Assembly: GCF_009906835.1 (NCBI RefSeq)
Contig: NZ_CP047652.1
Location: 1,171,001 to 1,235,000, forward strand
Source of the DNA: Aristophania vespae
GTDB taxonomy: Bacteria > Pseudomonadota > Alphaproteobacteria > Acetobacterales > Acetobacteraceae
DNA length: 64,000 bases
Direction: 5' to 3'
A program made the translations under genes and the position numbers. Positions 45,081 to 54,885 of the stretch are shown piece by piece (positions within the stretch are counted from its first letter, which is position 1; each line of letters starts with the position of its first letter). The notes below the pieces were generated by a model. The model was given only the letters and a program-made list of their open reading frames with translations. It did no database searches and had not been told where the DNA came from.

Positions 45081-45710
45081 TTACTCTTCCACCCACCATT
45101 TTACAGGTTGAAGATTTTCATCATTTGGCGTTTCAAAAGTTTTCTTTGTCCTAACTTTTTTTACAGGGCTAGGAGCACTGGGTTTTTCACGTTTTTCCAA
45201 TAATAGTTTATATTTTAAATTTTCATTTTTTAATAAAGTAAGACTTTTTTCTAACTCTTCAACGCGAGTCCGATAATGAAAAAGATGAGTTTCCTGGCTT
45301 TTGATTTTATTTTTTAACTCACTATTATTTGTATCCATAGCCTGGCTACGCAGCTGCTCTTTTTGTAAAGAACGTTTTAACTGCCTAACTTCTTCCTGCT
45401 CTTCTGCCGCGTTAGAACGCTCAGGGTTATTTTTATATGATGTCAGAGCCTTCTTATTATTACGGCCCAAATCGTTGCGCCGTTCTACAACTACGCCCCC
45501 ATCATTAACAAAGCGTCTCCGTCTTGTGATAGGATTAGTATTTGATAAATTCCCCGGATAATACTGCTTATTGGTCCCCTCAAGGCCATTATTATCTACT
45601 TTATTTTGTGAAGAAATTTTCGTTTTTGAGCCCAGTCTTTCCAAGGCTTCACGAAGTGATTTTTCCGTAACCTGCAAATCTTCCTGCATGACGACAGTTC
45701 TACAATCCAT
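45081..45710 (-). CDS. Coiled-coil protein of unknown function
   Basis: About 210 residues from the ATG at 45710; the frame stays open to a TTG at 45809, and neither start has a clear ribosome site. The N-terminal part (EDLQVTEKSLREALERLGS) is helical. The middle is Asn/Arg-rich and disordered. Residues about 100-175 form a charged heptad-like coiled coil, and the tail is basic (KKVRTKKTFETP). No catalytic motif or membrane segment. It lies 46 nt upstream of the GT1-type gene on the same strand, so it may be cotranscribed with the glycan cassette and act as a scaffold; that is inference. Confidence 0.6.
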   Translation of the reverse strand: MDCRTVVMQEDLQVTEKSLREALERLGSKTKISSQNKVDNNGLEGTNKQYYPGNLSNTNPITRRRRFVNDGGVVVERRNDLGRNNKKALTSYKNNPERSNAAEEQEEVRQLKRSLQKEQLRSQAMDTNNSELKNKIKSQETHLFHYRTRVEELEKSLTLLKNENLKYKLLLEKREKPSAPSPVKKVRTKKTFETPNDENLQPVKWWVEE

Positions 45711-45927
45711 TATAAAAGGTCGAACGAACGGATCCCACGATCTTCCATCAGACACTCTATAAAGAAGAAAAATAATCTGACCAGCATATCTCGAAATGGA
45801 GAAATTCAATTACGTAGAAACGCGCTCTCTTTTTTACAAATAACGCATTTAAACGATACTGTCATTACCTTAATTCTTAAAAAAAAATTTTAATGTAACG
45901 TATGTTGTTTCGCTACCTTATTAATCA

Positions 45928-46479
45928 TTATTCATATTTCATTAAATCTTGTGCTTGTTTACGATAGATATCGGCAGATTTTATAAGATTTTTCAGAATA
46001 GTCGCTACGTCACTACCAAGCTTTTTCTGCTCATTTTCTTTCGAAAATTCATTTAAAGTCTTTGGTAAAGATTTAGCCAATTCACGCTCAAAATACCGAT
46101 CGAAACTTTTGCCATATCTTTTTTTAAGCAAAGTCAGCCGTTTTTGATAAGTCACTGGATATGAACTTGTAAGATTAATGCCTTTTTTACTTACAATATC
46201 AGAAATTGCTTTTTGCTGCTTTTGATAATCACTTAAGATTTCGGCACCGTAACGCTGGAAAACAGACTGATTGCTATGATTCGCAGCTAACCCAGATAGC
46301 GCAATCATCCATGAACACCATTGATTTGCTTCATCAAGAGCCTTTAAATCAGTTACTGTTAATTTAACAGCCGTGGCAGACGTTGTAGATGGTAAGGGCG
46401 GTGCTGGAGGAGGCGCAAGAGTAGAACAGCCGCACAAAAGCGCAAAAGCCAATGAATAGGTTATTTTCTTGGAGTTCAT
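45928..46479 (-). CDS. Lipoprotein with DUF4142-like domain
   Basis: 183 residues. A short basic start and hydrophobic stretch end in the lipobox LLCGCS, with a following Pro-rich linker, so it is probably an outer-membrane or periplasmic lipoprotein. The helical remainder (DLKALDEANQWCSWMIALS, a central VTYQKRLTLLKKRYGKSFD, and a final KSADIYRKQAQDL) resembles the ferritin-like DUF4142 family common in Acetobacteraceae and other alphaproteobacteria. No metal-binding signature is clear. Function of the family is not established. It is 218 nt upstream of the coiled-coil gene and divergent from the DUF423 gene. Confidence 0.72.
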   Translation of the reverse strand: MNSKKITYSLAFALLCGCSTLAPPPAPPLPSTTSATAVKLTVTDLKALDEANQWCSWMIALSGLAANHSNQSVFQRYGAEILSDYQKQQKAISDIVSKKGINLTSSYPVTYQKRLTLLKKRYGKSFDRYFERELAKSLPKTLNEFSKENEQKKLGSDVATILKNLIKSADIYRKQAQDLMKYE

Positions 46480-46515
46480 CCAGCGTCTATCCTTTTTTGA
46501 TATAAAGAGCTTTTT

Positions 46516-46911
46516 ATGAAAAATGAAACAATACTCAAATGTTGCTTTGCTTTAGGCGCCCTGTTTGCTGCAAGTGGCGTGATCTTTCAAGCTTTGGCCT
46601 CTCATCTTCCCTCTTCTTTTCTAACTAATCAAGATGGGCGCACTTTGCTTCACACCGCAGCCAATATGGCACTTTGGCACGGAATTGCACTATGCAGCCT
46701 TTCTATTTGCTCAGGCTTTTTGCACCCTGTAAGAAAAACTATCTCGTGCTGCCTCATGGTTTTGGGGACAATATTTTTTTCCGTTTCTATTATTTTACTG
46801 AGCTTTAAGGTTATCTCCCACGCTACCCTTGCCCCATTTGGAGGCTCTATGCTTATTTTAGCGTGGCTCATTATGGCAAGTGCTGTTTTTGGTCCAAAAA
46901 TGCGATTTTAA
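46516..46911 (+). CDS. DUF423 family small membrane protein
   Basis: 131 residues with four hydrophobic segments. The segment LFAASGVIFQALASHLPSS at the start and the GGSMLILAWLIMA end match the DUF423 (YgdD-like) family of unknown function. It is divergent from the lipoprotein gene. Its last 54 nt overlap, tail to tail, the end of a minus-strand membrane protein gene (46858-47187). Confidence 0.82.
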   Translation: MKNETILKCCFALGALFAASGVIFQALASHLPSSFLTNQDGRTLLHTAANMALWHGIALCSLSICSGFLHPVRKTISCCLMVLGTIFFSVSIILLSFKVISHATLAPFGGSMLILAWLIMASAVFGPKMRF

Positions 46912-47187
46912 TGCCAGAAAAATAAGCTGCGCACATAATGCTATGATAAAGCAACCAAAAACCATTCCAAAAAGAATGACCTGTTCTTTGCCCAGAGCCG
47001 AATTTACGTGAAATATCCGGTAAAGAGTCTGCCAGAATCCTGTAGCTACAATTTGCTGTACCAAATGCCCTGCTGGCGACCAGAATCTAATTAGACTTAG
47101 CAAAATTATCGTCAAACTTACCAAAGCTAACGTGCGTAAAATCGTTCCTAATGGCGTTATAGTTTGCGACGCTAAGCGTGTCTTCAT
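46858..47187 (-). CDS. Unknown small membrane protein, 109 residues
   Basis: Two or three hydrophobic segments (about residues 18-36, 43-55 and 68-92) joined by short loops and a basic C-terminal tail suggest an inner-membrane protein; no family recognised. Its ATG overlaps the stop of the aminotransferase gene upstream (ATGA), which supports real translation as the last gene of the long minus-strand run. The 3' 54 nt overlap the end of the convergent DUF423 gene. Confidence 0.65.
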   Translation of the reverse strand: MKTRLASQTITPLGTILRTLALVSLTIILLSLIRFWSPAGHLVQQIVATGFWQTLYRIFHVNSALGKEQVILFGMVFGCFIIALCAQLIFLALKSHFWTKNSTCHNEPR

Positions 47188-48385
47188 GAGAAACTTTCTA
47201 CAAAGCGCTTTAATCTTTCATATGCCTCTGAAAGCTGTTGTTCAGAAGCTGCAAATGAGAGTCGCAAATGAGGCCCTAAACCAAAAGCCGAACCAGGAAC
47301 GGTTGCAAGATGCTGCTCTTCTAATAAAGCTTCGGCTAGTTCAACGTCATTTGTTACCAAACGCCCTGAAGCTGTTCTTTTATTCATGATAGCTGCAAAT
47401 CCCGGATAGGCATAAAAAGCCCCCTGCGGCATGGCACAGCTTACACCATTAATAGCGCGTAAAAACTCTACCGCACGGTTACGGCGTTTTTCATAAACAT
47501 CTCTCATCGCCTCTACTTCGGTCAAATTACCGTTTAGAGCTGCACAAGCCCCCCCTGGGCTAAAGTACATATCCCTGAAGAGACATTGCCTTGCACTTTT
47601 ATCATCGCTTTAATTAGTTTTTCTGGCCCGGCAGCAAAACCAACACGCCAGCCAGTCATGGCATAAGCCTTACTCACACCATTTACGATTAAAATGCGAT
47701 CCATTAAATCAGGCGCAACCTGAGCAAGCGATAAATGTTTTTTTCCATCAAAAGTGAGATGTTCATATATCTCATCACTCATGACTAAAACATGTGGTGC
47801 TTTACGAATAACCTCAGCAATAGCTTTAAGATCTGACTTTTCTAAAATGGCGCCCGTCGGATTATTAGGAAAGTTAAGGACTATCCACCGTGTTTTAGGT
47901 GTGATCGCTTTTGCTAAATCTGCCGGGTCTAAACGAAAATTATTATGTTCATAGCAGGGAACATGCACCGCCTTGCCACCAAACATTTGAGCAATCAGCG
48001 GATAGCTCACCCAATAGGGAGATGGAACTATAACCTCATCGCCCTGTTCAATTGATGCCATAAAAGCATTGAAAATAATTTGTTTACCACCATTCGCCAC
48101 CATAAGTTGCGAAAGAGAAACATCCAGCTCATTGTCACGTTTAAACTTATGTGCAACAGCCTCTAAAAGAGATTTTTGCCCAGGAATGGGAGGGTACCCT
48201 GTATGCCCTGCCCTCACTTCCTCAATAGCTCCTTCTAACGCCTGAGGAGGAGATGCAAAATCAGGTTGCCCCAAAGCTAATGAAATTATGTCTTTACCTT
48301 CAGCCTTTAATTCACGCGCACGTGCGGCCATAGCAATAGTCGCCGGTGATGCAATATTGGCAATTCGCGATGCTGGCTGAAACAT
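47184..48385 (-). CDS. PLP-dependent aminotransferase (AspC/AatA family), second copy, frameshifted
   Basis: Class I aminotransferase probably acting on aspartate or related amino acids. The first frame (from 48385) has FPNNPTGAILEKSDL and the PLP-lysine segment NGVSKAYAMTGWRVGF. The frame breaks at a C7 run (plus 47549-47555, G7 in the gene); eight would give CTLAQGGACAALNGNL and continue into 47184-47570 for a 400-residue protein of family length. As written it stops right after the run. Because a second intact paralogue precedes it, a genuine lesion would be tolerated, so this is the one break where real decay is plausible. It starts at the stop of the upstream copy (TAATG). Confidence 0.85.
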
Positions 48386-49593
48386 TAACTTAGACTTTCA
48401 CAAAACTGCTTAATGCGTGCACAGGCTTGCTCAAGAAGTTCTGTGCTTGTTGCGTAAGATACCCGAAAATAGCCCGGTGTTAAAAAAGCGGCACCATGCA
48501 CTGCCGCAACGCCAGTTTCTTCAAGCAGGGCTGTAACAAAGTCTTCGCAGTTATGAAGTGTTTTACCAGTTTTGGTTGTCTTACCAATCAAAGCTTTAAC
48601 AGACACAAAAGCATAAAAGGCACCCTCTGGTTTACCGGAATCCAAACCCTGGACCTGAGACAGAGCAGAAATAACAAGGTCACGCCTTTTTTGGTAAGTA
48701 GCGACCATCTCTTTAATAAAATCTTGTGGACCTGACAGCGCAGCTACAGAAGCTGCCTGCGCAATAGAGCATGCATTACTCGTGCTTTGCCCCTGTAACT
48801 TAATCAGCTGTTTTGTAAAACCTTCTGGCGCAGCCGAGAACCCTATACGCCACCCTGTCATTGCGTAAGCTTTACTCACACCATTCATCGTGACGGTGCG
48901 GTCTCTTAAACGTGGTTCTACCTGTACAATTGTTTTTGAAACATGCCCGTCATAAACAAGTTTGGCATAAATATCGTCAGTTAATATCCAGATATGAGGA
49001 TAATCTAGTAAAACATCCGTTAGAGCCTTTAGCTCTTCTCCACTATAAGCAGCTCCTGTGGGATTACAGGGAGAATTAAGAACCAGCCACCGGGTACGGT
49101 CTGTAATTGCGCCACGTAACTGATCAGCCGTTAGACGAAAGCCATTTTCAGGACTGGTTTGGATAATAACCGGAGAGCCATCTGCAAGACGAACAATATC
49201 AGGATAAGAAACCCAGGCTGGTGCAGGAATTATAACTTCATCACCGGGATTAAGGCTTGCTGTCATCACATTATAGATAACCTGCTTACCACCTGTAGAA
49301 ACGCAGATTTCTTCTTTACGATAATCAAGACCAAAATCTTCATTAAGGCGGTTCGCAACAGCCTGCCTTAATGCAACTGTGCCCGCAACATCTGTATATT
49401 TCGTCTCGCCCCGGTTAATGGCCTCTATCGCCGCCTGCTTAATAAATTCAGGAGTATCAAAATCTGGCTCACCAGCAGACAGGCTAATAATATCCTGGCC
49501 TTCAGCCTTAAGCTGGCGCGCTTTTTGTGTAATAGCGATGGTTTGGCTGGGAAGAATCCTATTCATCCGTTCTGCAACATTAGACATATTCAT
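48385..49593 (-). CDS. PLP-dependent aminotransferase (AspC/AatA family), first copy
   Basis: Intact 402-residue class I aminotransferase. Visible are SAGEPDFDTPEFIK, the substrate loop NSPCNPTGAAYSGEEL, and the Schiff-base lysine in NGVSKAYAMTGWRIGF. It is about equally long as its downstream neighbour and clearly paralogous to it. A role as aspartate or general amino-acid aminotransferase is likely; given its place right after leuCDB it may also serve the last transamination in leucine synthesis, which is inference. It lies 35 nt after leuB in the same direction. Confidence 0.9.
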   Translation of the reverse strand: MNMSNVAERMNRILPSQTIAITQKARQLKAEGQDIISLSAGEPDFDTPEFIKQAAIEAINRGETKYTDVAGTVALRQAVANRLNEDFGLDYRKEEICVSTGGKQVIYNVMTASLNPGDEVIIPAPAWVSYPDIVRLADGSPVIIQTSPENGFRLTADQLRGAITDRTRWLVLNSPCNPTGAAYSGEELKALTDVLLDYPHIWILTDDIYAKLVYDGHVSKTIVQVEPRLRDRTVTMNGVSKAYAMTGWRIGFSAAPEGFTKQLIKLQGQSTSNACSIAQAASVAALSGPQDFIKEMVATYQKRRDLVISALSQVQGLDSGKPEGAFYAFVSVKALIGKTTKTGKTLHNCEDFVTALLEETGVAAVHGAAFLTPGYFRVSYATSTELLEQACARIKQFCESLS

Positions 49594-49628
49594 CTCCCCA
49601 TAATCGCTTTACATAAATTTCAGAGTAA

Positions 49629-50732
49629 TTACGCCAACTTTGCGAGTGTTTTCAGCACTGCCTCGCCCATTTCCTCAGTGCTCACAGCTTTAACACCATC
49701 TGTAGCAATGTCGGCAGTGCGCAACCCGCTTTCTAAAACTTTACTGACGGCCAGCTCAATTAGTGCAGCATCCTCTAGTCTCTTTAATGAATAGCGAAGC
49801 AACATTGCCAGCGAAAGAATTTGCGCTAGAGGATTAGCGATATTTTTCCCTGCAATATCGGGAGCACTACCATGAATAGGTTCGTAAAGTGCAGCTCTCT
49901 TACCATTCTCATTCACACTCCCCAATGTGGCAGAAGGCAACATACCAAGCGACCCCGTTAACATAGACGCTAGGTCAGATAAGAGATCACCAAAGAGATT
50001 ACCGGTGACAATCACATCAAATTGACGTGGCGCCCGTACAAGCTGCATGGCACAATTATCGGCCAGCATGTGGGATAATTCCACATCTTTATAGTCACGC
50101 TGATGAAGGTCAGTGACAACTTCTTTCCAAAGAAGGCCGCTTTCCATTACGTTGCACTTCTCTACTGAACAGACACGCCCCTGACGCAGACGAGCAAGCT
50201 CAAATGCAACACGAGCAACACGCTCAATTTCAGAAGTAGTATAAACTTCTGTATTAATACCAACACGTGACCCGTCAGGAAGTGTTTTGATTCCCCTGGG
50301 CTCACCAAAATAAATACCACCGACAGTTTCGCGCACGATCATCAGATCAAGCCCGCGAACAACGTCAGGCTTTAAAGCTGAAGCCGAAAGAAGAGGGTCA
50401 AAAAGCTGCGCCGGACGTAAGTTTGCATAAAGATTAAGGTCTTTACGCAACTTTAAAATAGCAACTTCTGGACGACGGTCAAAAGGTACATCTTTCCATT
50501 TAGGATCGCCTACTGACCCAAAAAGAACCGCATCAACTTCTTTTGCTTTTGCAATGACTTCATCACGAATAGGGTGATTATGAACGGCTAGAGAGGCTCC
50601 ACCAACAAGCTCTTCTTCCATCTCTAATTTTAAGCCGCGAGTGTCCCTCAGCCAGTTTAGGATTTTTACAGCCTGGGCCATGATTTCAGGCCCGATACCA
50701 TCACCCGGTAAAAGAAGTAATTTATGAGCCAT
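49629..50732 (-). CDS. leuB: 3-isopropylmalate dehydrogenase
   Basis: NAD-dependent oxidative decarboxylase of leucine synthesis. The 367-residue protein opens with LLLPGDGIGPEIMAQAV. It has the substrate-binding LRPAQLFDP, the VRETVGGIYFGEPRG loop, the metal-binding VTGNLFGDLLSDLASML and the NAD-site segment EPIHGSAPDIAGKNIANP. The start overlaps the leuD stop (TAATG). Confidence 0.96.
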   Translation of the reverse strand: MAHKLLLLPGDGIGPEIMAQAVKILNWLRDTRGLKLEMEEELVGGASLAVHNHPIRDEVIAKAKEVDAVLFGSVGDPKWKDVPFDRRPEVAILKLRKDLNLYANLRPAQLFDPLLSASALKPDVVRGLDLMIVRETVGGIYFGEPRGIKTLPDGSRVGINTEVYTTSEIERVARVAFELARLRQGRVCSVEKCNVMESGLLWKEVVTDLHQRDYKDVELSHMLADNCAMQLVRAPRQFDVIVTGNLFGDLLSDLASMLTGSLGMLPSATLGSVNENGKRAALYEPIHGSAPDIAGKNIANPLAQILSLAMLLRYSLKRLEDAALIELAVSKVLESGLRTADIATDGVKAVSTEEMGEAVLKTLAKLA

Positions 50733-51358
50733 TATTCAGCACCTTCTTTTAATGTTGATGGAACCCACTGGCGCTCTGAGCGTTTTTCAAACTGAGCAAT
50801 ATCTTTTTCAAAATGTAAGGTTTGCGAAACGTCATCAGCACCATCTAGCAAGAGCTGACGGCGAAAAGGGTCAACCTCAAAATGAATAATTTGCCCATCA
50901 GGACGAATAATTTCCTGACGTTCCAAATCAATTGTAAAGCGTGCATTTGCCCCTGCCTGGGCATCTTCCATCAATGTTTCACATATTTCACGAGGAAGAC
51001 GAATAGGCAGAATGCCGTTTTTGAAACAGTTATTATGGAAAATATCAGCAAAACTCGGCGCTATGACACATTTTATGCCAAAATCAAGCAGTGCCCATGG
51101 CGCATGCTCACGCGAAGAACCACAACCCAGATTATCAAGTGTTATAAGAATACCAGCATTGCGATAGGCTGGTTTATTCAACACAAAATCAGGATTTTCA
51201 GCACCATTTTCATCATAACGCTGAGCGGCAAAAAGATGCTCACCTAAACCTGTACGCTGCGTTGTTTTTAAAAAGCGAGCCGGAATGAGCTGATCAGTAT
51301 CAATATTTTCCTGCGGTAGCGGCGCTGCAACAGATGTCAAAGTAGTAAATTTTTCCAT
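50732..51358 (-). CDS. leuD: 3-isopropylmalate dehydratase small subunit
   Basis: Swivel-domain subunit partnering LeuC. 208 residues. Signatures: [19 protein letters not shown], the active-site loop [16 protein letters not shown] and [19 protein letters not shown]. Coupled to leuC by TAATG and to leuB by the same overlap, so the three leu genes are translated from one message. Confidence 0.96.
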   Translation of the reverse strand: MEKFTTLTSVAAPLPQENIDTDQLIPARFLKTTQRTGLGEHLFAAQRYDENGAENPDFVLNKPAYRNAGILITLDNLGCGSSREHAPWALLDFGIKCVIAPSFADIFHNNCFKNGILPIRLPREICETLMEDAQAGANARFTIDLERQEIIRPDGQIIHFEVDPFRRQLLLDGADDVSQTLHFEKDIAQFEKRSERQWVPSTLKEGAE

Positions 51359-52785
51359 TACACACCCTCCTGCATAATGTCACGCGCATCACATAGGCAC
51401 CCTTTTATAGCAGCTGCGGCTGCCATCATTGGTGAACATAAATGGGTGCGCCCATTTGGACCCTGACGTCCCTCAAAATTACGATTTGAGGTTGAAGCAG
51501 ATCTTTGAAATGGCTTTAATTTATCAGGATTCATGCCTAGGCACATTGAACATCCTGCTTCACGCCACTCAAAACCAGCATCAATAAATATCTTATCAAG
51601 GCCTTCTTCTTCAGCCATTTTACGGACGTTGCCCGAACCGGGAACAACCATAGCCCTGACATTTTCTGCAACTTTATGACCACGCACAATCTGAGCTGCT
51701 GAACGCAAGTCCTCAATACGGCTATTAGTGCAGGAACCAATAAAGACCACATCAATGGGGGTACCAGCTATAGCCTGGCCGGCTTCAAGACCCATGTAAC
51801 TTAAGGCACGACGAGTACGCTCAGCCTTCGCAGGATCGGCAAACTCTTCAGGTCTCGGCACTTTTCCGGTAATGGGCAGCACATCTTCAGGGCTTGTGCC
51901 CCACGTTACAGATGGCTCAATGCTGGCAGCGTCTAACGTGATTTCTGTATCAAAAACAGCATTTTCATCACTGGCAAGTGTCTTCCAATAGGCAACAGCC
52001 TGTTCAAAAGATTCACCTTTAGGAGCAAAAGGACGACCTTTAACATATGCAAATGTCGTTTCATCAGGGGCAATCATACCAGCACGAGCACCGGCTTCAA
52101 TAGACATATTACATAATGTCATACGCCCAGCCATATCAAGCGAGCGCACTGCTGAGCCCGTATATTCTATAACGTGACCAGTACCACCTGCTGTGCCTAA
52201 TTTACCGATAATAGCCAGCATAATATCTTTAGCTGTAACGCCAGGCCCTACTTCTCCTTCAACGCAAACGCGCATATTTTTAGCACGTTTTTGCTGAAGT
52301 GTTTGCGTGGCCAAAACGTGCTCTACCTCTGAAGTACCAATCCCAAAGGCCAGAGACCCCAAAGCACCATGAGTAGATGTATGGCTATCACCACATACGA
52401 TAGTCATACCAGGAAGGCAGACGCCCTGCTCTGGTCCTACAACATGAATAATACCCTGATCAGCTGAGTTTAGTGCAAAATATGGAACGCCAAAGGCTTT
52501 GACATTTTTTTCAAGTGTTTCAATTTGAAAGCGACTCTGAGGGTCTTCAATGGGTAAAGACCGATCAGATGTTGGCACATTATGATCAGCTACAGCCATT
52601 GTCGCATCAGGCCGCCGTACTTTGCGGCCTGCGGCCCGCAACCCTTCAAAGGCTTGCGGGCTTGTCACCTCATGAAGGAGGTGTCGGTCAATATAGAGGA
52701 GGCATGTTCCGTCATCGAGGGTTTTGACAACGTGATCATCCCAAACTTTATCATAAAGAGTTCGGGGGAATGACGGATTATGCAT
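51358..52785 (-). CDS. leuC: 3-isopropylmalate dehydratase large subunit
   Basis: Aconitase-like subunit carrying the 4Fe-4S cluster, converting 2- to 3-isopropylmalate. Cluster cysteines are in [16 protein letters not shown] and in [12 protein letters not shown] near residue 415; [13 protein letters not shown] is also seen. The ATG at 52785 ([18 protein letters not shown]) is preferred; a TTG two codons upstream (52791) is equally in frame and 5 nt from the GGGAG. The C-terminus contains the [17 protein letters not shown] signature. It follows rplS after about 20 nt, linking leucine synthesis to the ribosomal/tRNA operon. Confidence 0.95.
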   Translation of the reverse strand: MHNPSFPRTLYDKVWDDHVVKTLDDGTCLLYIDRHLLHEVTSPQAFEGLRAAGRKVRRPDATMAVADHNVPTSDRSLPIEDPQSRFQIETLEKNVKAFGVPYFALNSADQGIIHVVGPEQGVCLPGMTIVCGDSHTSTHGALGSLAFGIGTSEVEHVLATQTLQQKRAKNMRVCVEGEVGPGVTAKDIMLAIIGKLGTAGGTGHVIEYTGSAVRSLDMAGRMTLCNMSIEAGARAGMIAPDETTFAYVKGRPFAPKGESFEQAVAYWKTLASDENAVFDTEITLDAASIEPSVTWGTSPEDVLPITGKVPRPEEFADPAKAERTRRALSYMGLEAGQAIAGTPIDVVFIGSCTNSRIEDLRSAAQIVRGHKVAENVRAMVVPGSGNVRKMAEEEGLDKIFIDAGFEWREAGCSMCLGMNPDKLKPFQRSASTSNRNFEGRQGPNGRTHLCSPMMAAAAAIKGCLCDARDIMQEGV

Positions 52786-52803
52786 TCTCAAATATCTCCC
52801 AAA

Positions 52804-53196
52804 TTAAGAAGCAGAGGCTTCTGCACCTTTATTAACATCGCGAGGACGTTCTGCAATACGAGCAGATTTACCAGAGCGACCACGCAGGTAATATAATTTC
52901 GCACGACGGACTTTACCGCGACGAACAACTTCGATGCCGGCAATGGCTGGTGAGTAAAGTGGGAAAACGCGCTCTACACCCTCACCGTTAGAAATTTTAC
53001 GCACAGTAAAATTACTGTTTAAACCACGGTTTGAACGAGCAATTACGACACCTTCAAACACCTGCACACGCTCACGCGTACCTTCCACCACGCGCACACC
53101 AACGCGTAATGTATCACCAGCAGCAAAGTCTGGCACGCTACGAAGAGCAGAAAGGCGCTCTATCTCACGCGCTTCAAATTGTTGTACAATATTCAT
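52804..53196 (-). CDS. rplS: 50S ribosomal protein L19
   Basis: L19 of the large subunit, at the 30S-50S interface. 130 residues, with [26 protein letters not shown] and the [13 protein letters not shown] segment diagnostic of the family. The C-terminal Lys/Ala/Ser tail is slightly longer than in E. coli. It lies between trmD (22 nt upstream) and leuC. Confidence 0.97.
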   Translation of the reverse strand: MNIVQQFEAREIERLSALRSVPDFAAGDTLRVGVRVVEGTRERVQVFEGVVIARSNRGLNSNFTVRKISNGEGVERVFPLYSPAIAGIEVVRRGKVRRAKLYYLRGRSGKSARIAERPRDVNKGAEASAS

Positions 53197-53218
53197 TAAG
53201 CTTACTCCTACAACTCAC

Positions 53219-53926
53219 TCAATATAATGGCTGCTGCTGATACGCCGCCCATAAGTCTGGACGACGCTCACGCGTAACAGCCTCTGATTTTTCTTGGCGC
53301 CACTGAGCTATGTCACCGTGATGCCCAGTTAGCAAAACCGATGGAACTGGCCGCCCCTCCCACTCTGCTGGTCTTGTATATTGGGGATATTCCAATAATC
53401 CACCAGAGAAACTTTCATCTTCTCCGCTTAAGGATGACCCCATAACTCCCGGAAGAAGGCGTATGCACCCATCCATCAAAGCCAGAGCAGGAATTTCTCC
53501 TCCTGAAAGTACAAAATCTCCAAGACATAATTGCTGAACATTATGCTTTTCAAGCACACGTTCATCGACACCCTCAAAGCGCCCGCATAAAATGACCATC
53601 CCTGGACCTTGTGCAAACCGTGCAATATCTTTTTGCTCTGCACGTTTTCCTCTTGGCGTAGGATATATAATAGGCCGTTTCGCTTTGTCTTTTGCTGTAA
53701 CATCTAATAAAGCCCGGTCCAGTACATCTGGACGCATCACCATACCAGCGCCACCACCAAAAGGCGTGTCATCCAAGGCGCGATGTTTTCCAAGCCCATA
53801 AGGCCGTAGATCATGCGCTTTAAATGACCAAAGTCCCTCCCTTAAGGCCCGCCCCGCTAGGGAAAAGCCCAATGGTCCCGGAAAAATTTCCGGAAAGAGA
53901 CTTAATATATCAGCCTGCCACGTCAC
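53219..53926 (-). CDS. trmD: tRNA (guanine37-N1)-methyltransferase TrmD
   Basis: SAM-dependent SPOUT enzyme making m1G37 in tRNAs, preventing frameshifts in translation. 235 residues: [16 protein letters not shown] and [18 protein letters not shown], with the trefoil-knot motif [21 protein letters not shown]. The start is GTG at 53926, overlapping the TGA of the repaired rimM by 4 nt (GTGA), which supports the repaired rimM end. Confidence 0.96.
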   Translation of the reverse strand: MTWQADILSLFPEIFPGPLGFSLAGRALREGLWSFKAHDLRPYGLGKHRALDDTPFGGGAGMVMRPDVLDRALLDVTAKDKAKRPIIYPTPRGKRAEQKDIARFAQGPGMVILCGRFEGVDERVLEKHNVQQLCLGDFVLSGGEIPALALMDGCIRLLPGVMGSSLSGEDESFSGGLLEYPQYTRPAEWEGRPVPSVLLTGHHGDIAQWRQEKSEAVTRERRPDLWAAYQQQPLY

Positions 53927-54464
53927 GCCCTGATTTTAACCTCGCCATCAAGATCGCCCTCAACTTCAACCTCATCAGGAAGGATTATAACAACTTCCTT
54001 TTTTTCAAGGTCGATTGTCGGAACGCAAGCACGCGTAAAGGGATAATGAAGCCAGAATCAAGCTCTAAGCTAGTTCCTGCTCCATAGTCATGGACAATTG
54101 TAACAGTCCCGAGAGAGTCTCCTTTGGGAGAAAGCGCTTTTAAACCAATCAGATCGATATGATAAAAATCTTCTTCCTCGGTAACTGGAAGAGATGATCT
54201 CAATATGTAAAGCCGTTTATTAACGAACTTTTCTGCCATAGTGCGATCTGAAAGAGCTTGCCCCTGTCCGTCGGTTAAAGCGGCTATATTTGGAGATACC
54301 CATTTTACGTGCCATTTCTGCCCTTGATCATCAAAAAGATGATCCAATTCCTCAAGCAATGAAGGTGTTTCCGTAAGAGAATGAAGGCGTACGAGTCCTT
54401 TCACTCCATGCGGACGTCCTATTGTTGCTATATGGATCTTCTGGTCAGAAGCAGAACGCGTCAA
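53923..54464 (-). CDS. rimM: 16S rRNA processing protein RimM, frameshifted
   Basis: 30S maturation factor. The N-terminal part ([20 protein letters not shown]) and the PRC-barrel segment ([13 protein letters not shown]) are typical. As written the frame ends at 53985 in a non-homologous tail. One added base in the GGG run at plus 54040-54042 restores [19 protein letters not shown] and runs to a TGA at 53923-53925 for 180 residues, the usual length. That TGA overlaps the trmD GTG (GTGA), as expected for this operon. The start is TTG at 54464, 7 nt after AGGAG. Near-essential, so a base-call deletion is likely. Confidence 0.92.
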
Positions 54465-54489
54465 AGAAAATCTCCTAAAACAACGTTAC

Positions 54490-54834
54490 TTAAGCTGAAG
54501 CGGCTTCAGCAGCTGCAGCTGCGCGTTCTTGAGCTTTTTTCTTTGGTGCAGATTTCTTTGGCTGCTCATTATAAGCAAATTTAGGGGCAATCCCTGCATG
54601 ACCTAGGAAACGTGCAACACGATCAGTTGCCTGAGCGCCTTGTGAAAGCCAGTGCTTAATACGCTCATCATTTAGCTTAACACGCTCAGCATGATCGGAA
54701 GGAAGCATAGGGTTATAAGCCCCTACTTTCTCGATAAAGCGACCATCACGTGGGCTACGGCTGTCAGCAACAACGATATGGTAGTAAGGGCGCTTTTTAG
54801 CACCGGCGCGTGACAGTCGAATCTTTAGGCTCAT
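54490..54834 (-). CDS. rpsP: 30S ribosomal protein S16
   Basis: S16 of the small subunit. 114 residues, beginning [20 protein letters not shown] and continuing [18 protein letters not shown], both diagnostic. A Lys/Ala-rich C-terminal extension is usual in alphaproteobacteria. It is followed by rimM after 25 nt and preceded by ffh. Confidence 0.97.
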   Translation of the reverse strand: MSLKIRLSRAGAKKRPYYHIVVADSRSPRDGRFIEKVGAYNPMLPSDHAERVKLNDERIKHWLSQGAQATDRVARFLGHAGIAPKFAYNEQPKKSAPKKKAQERAAAAAEAASA

Positions 54835-54885
54835 AAAAACTCCTATTTACAAAAAACTTTAATAATGTGTGACTAAAGCCAGTTT

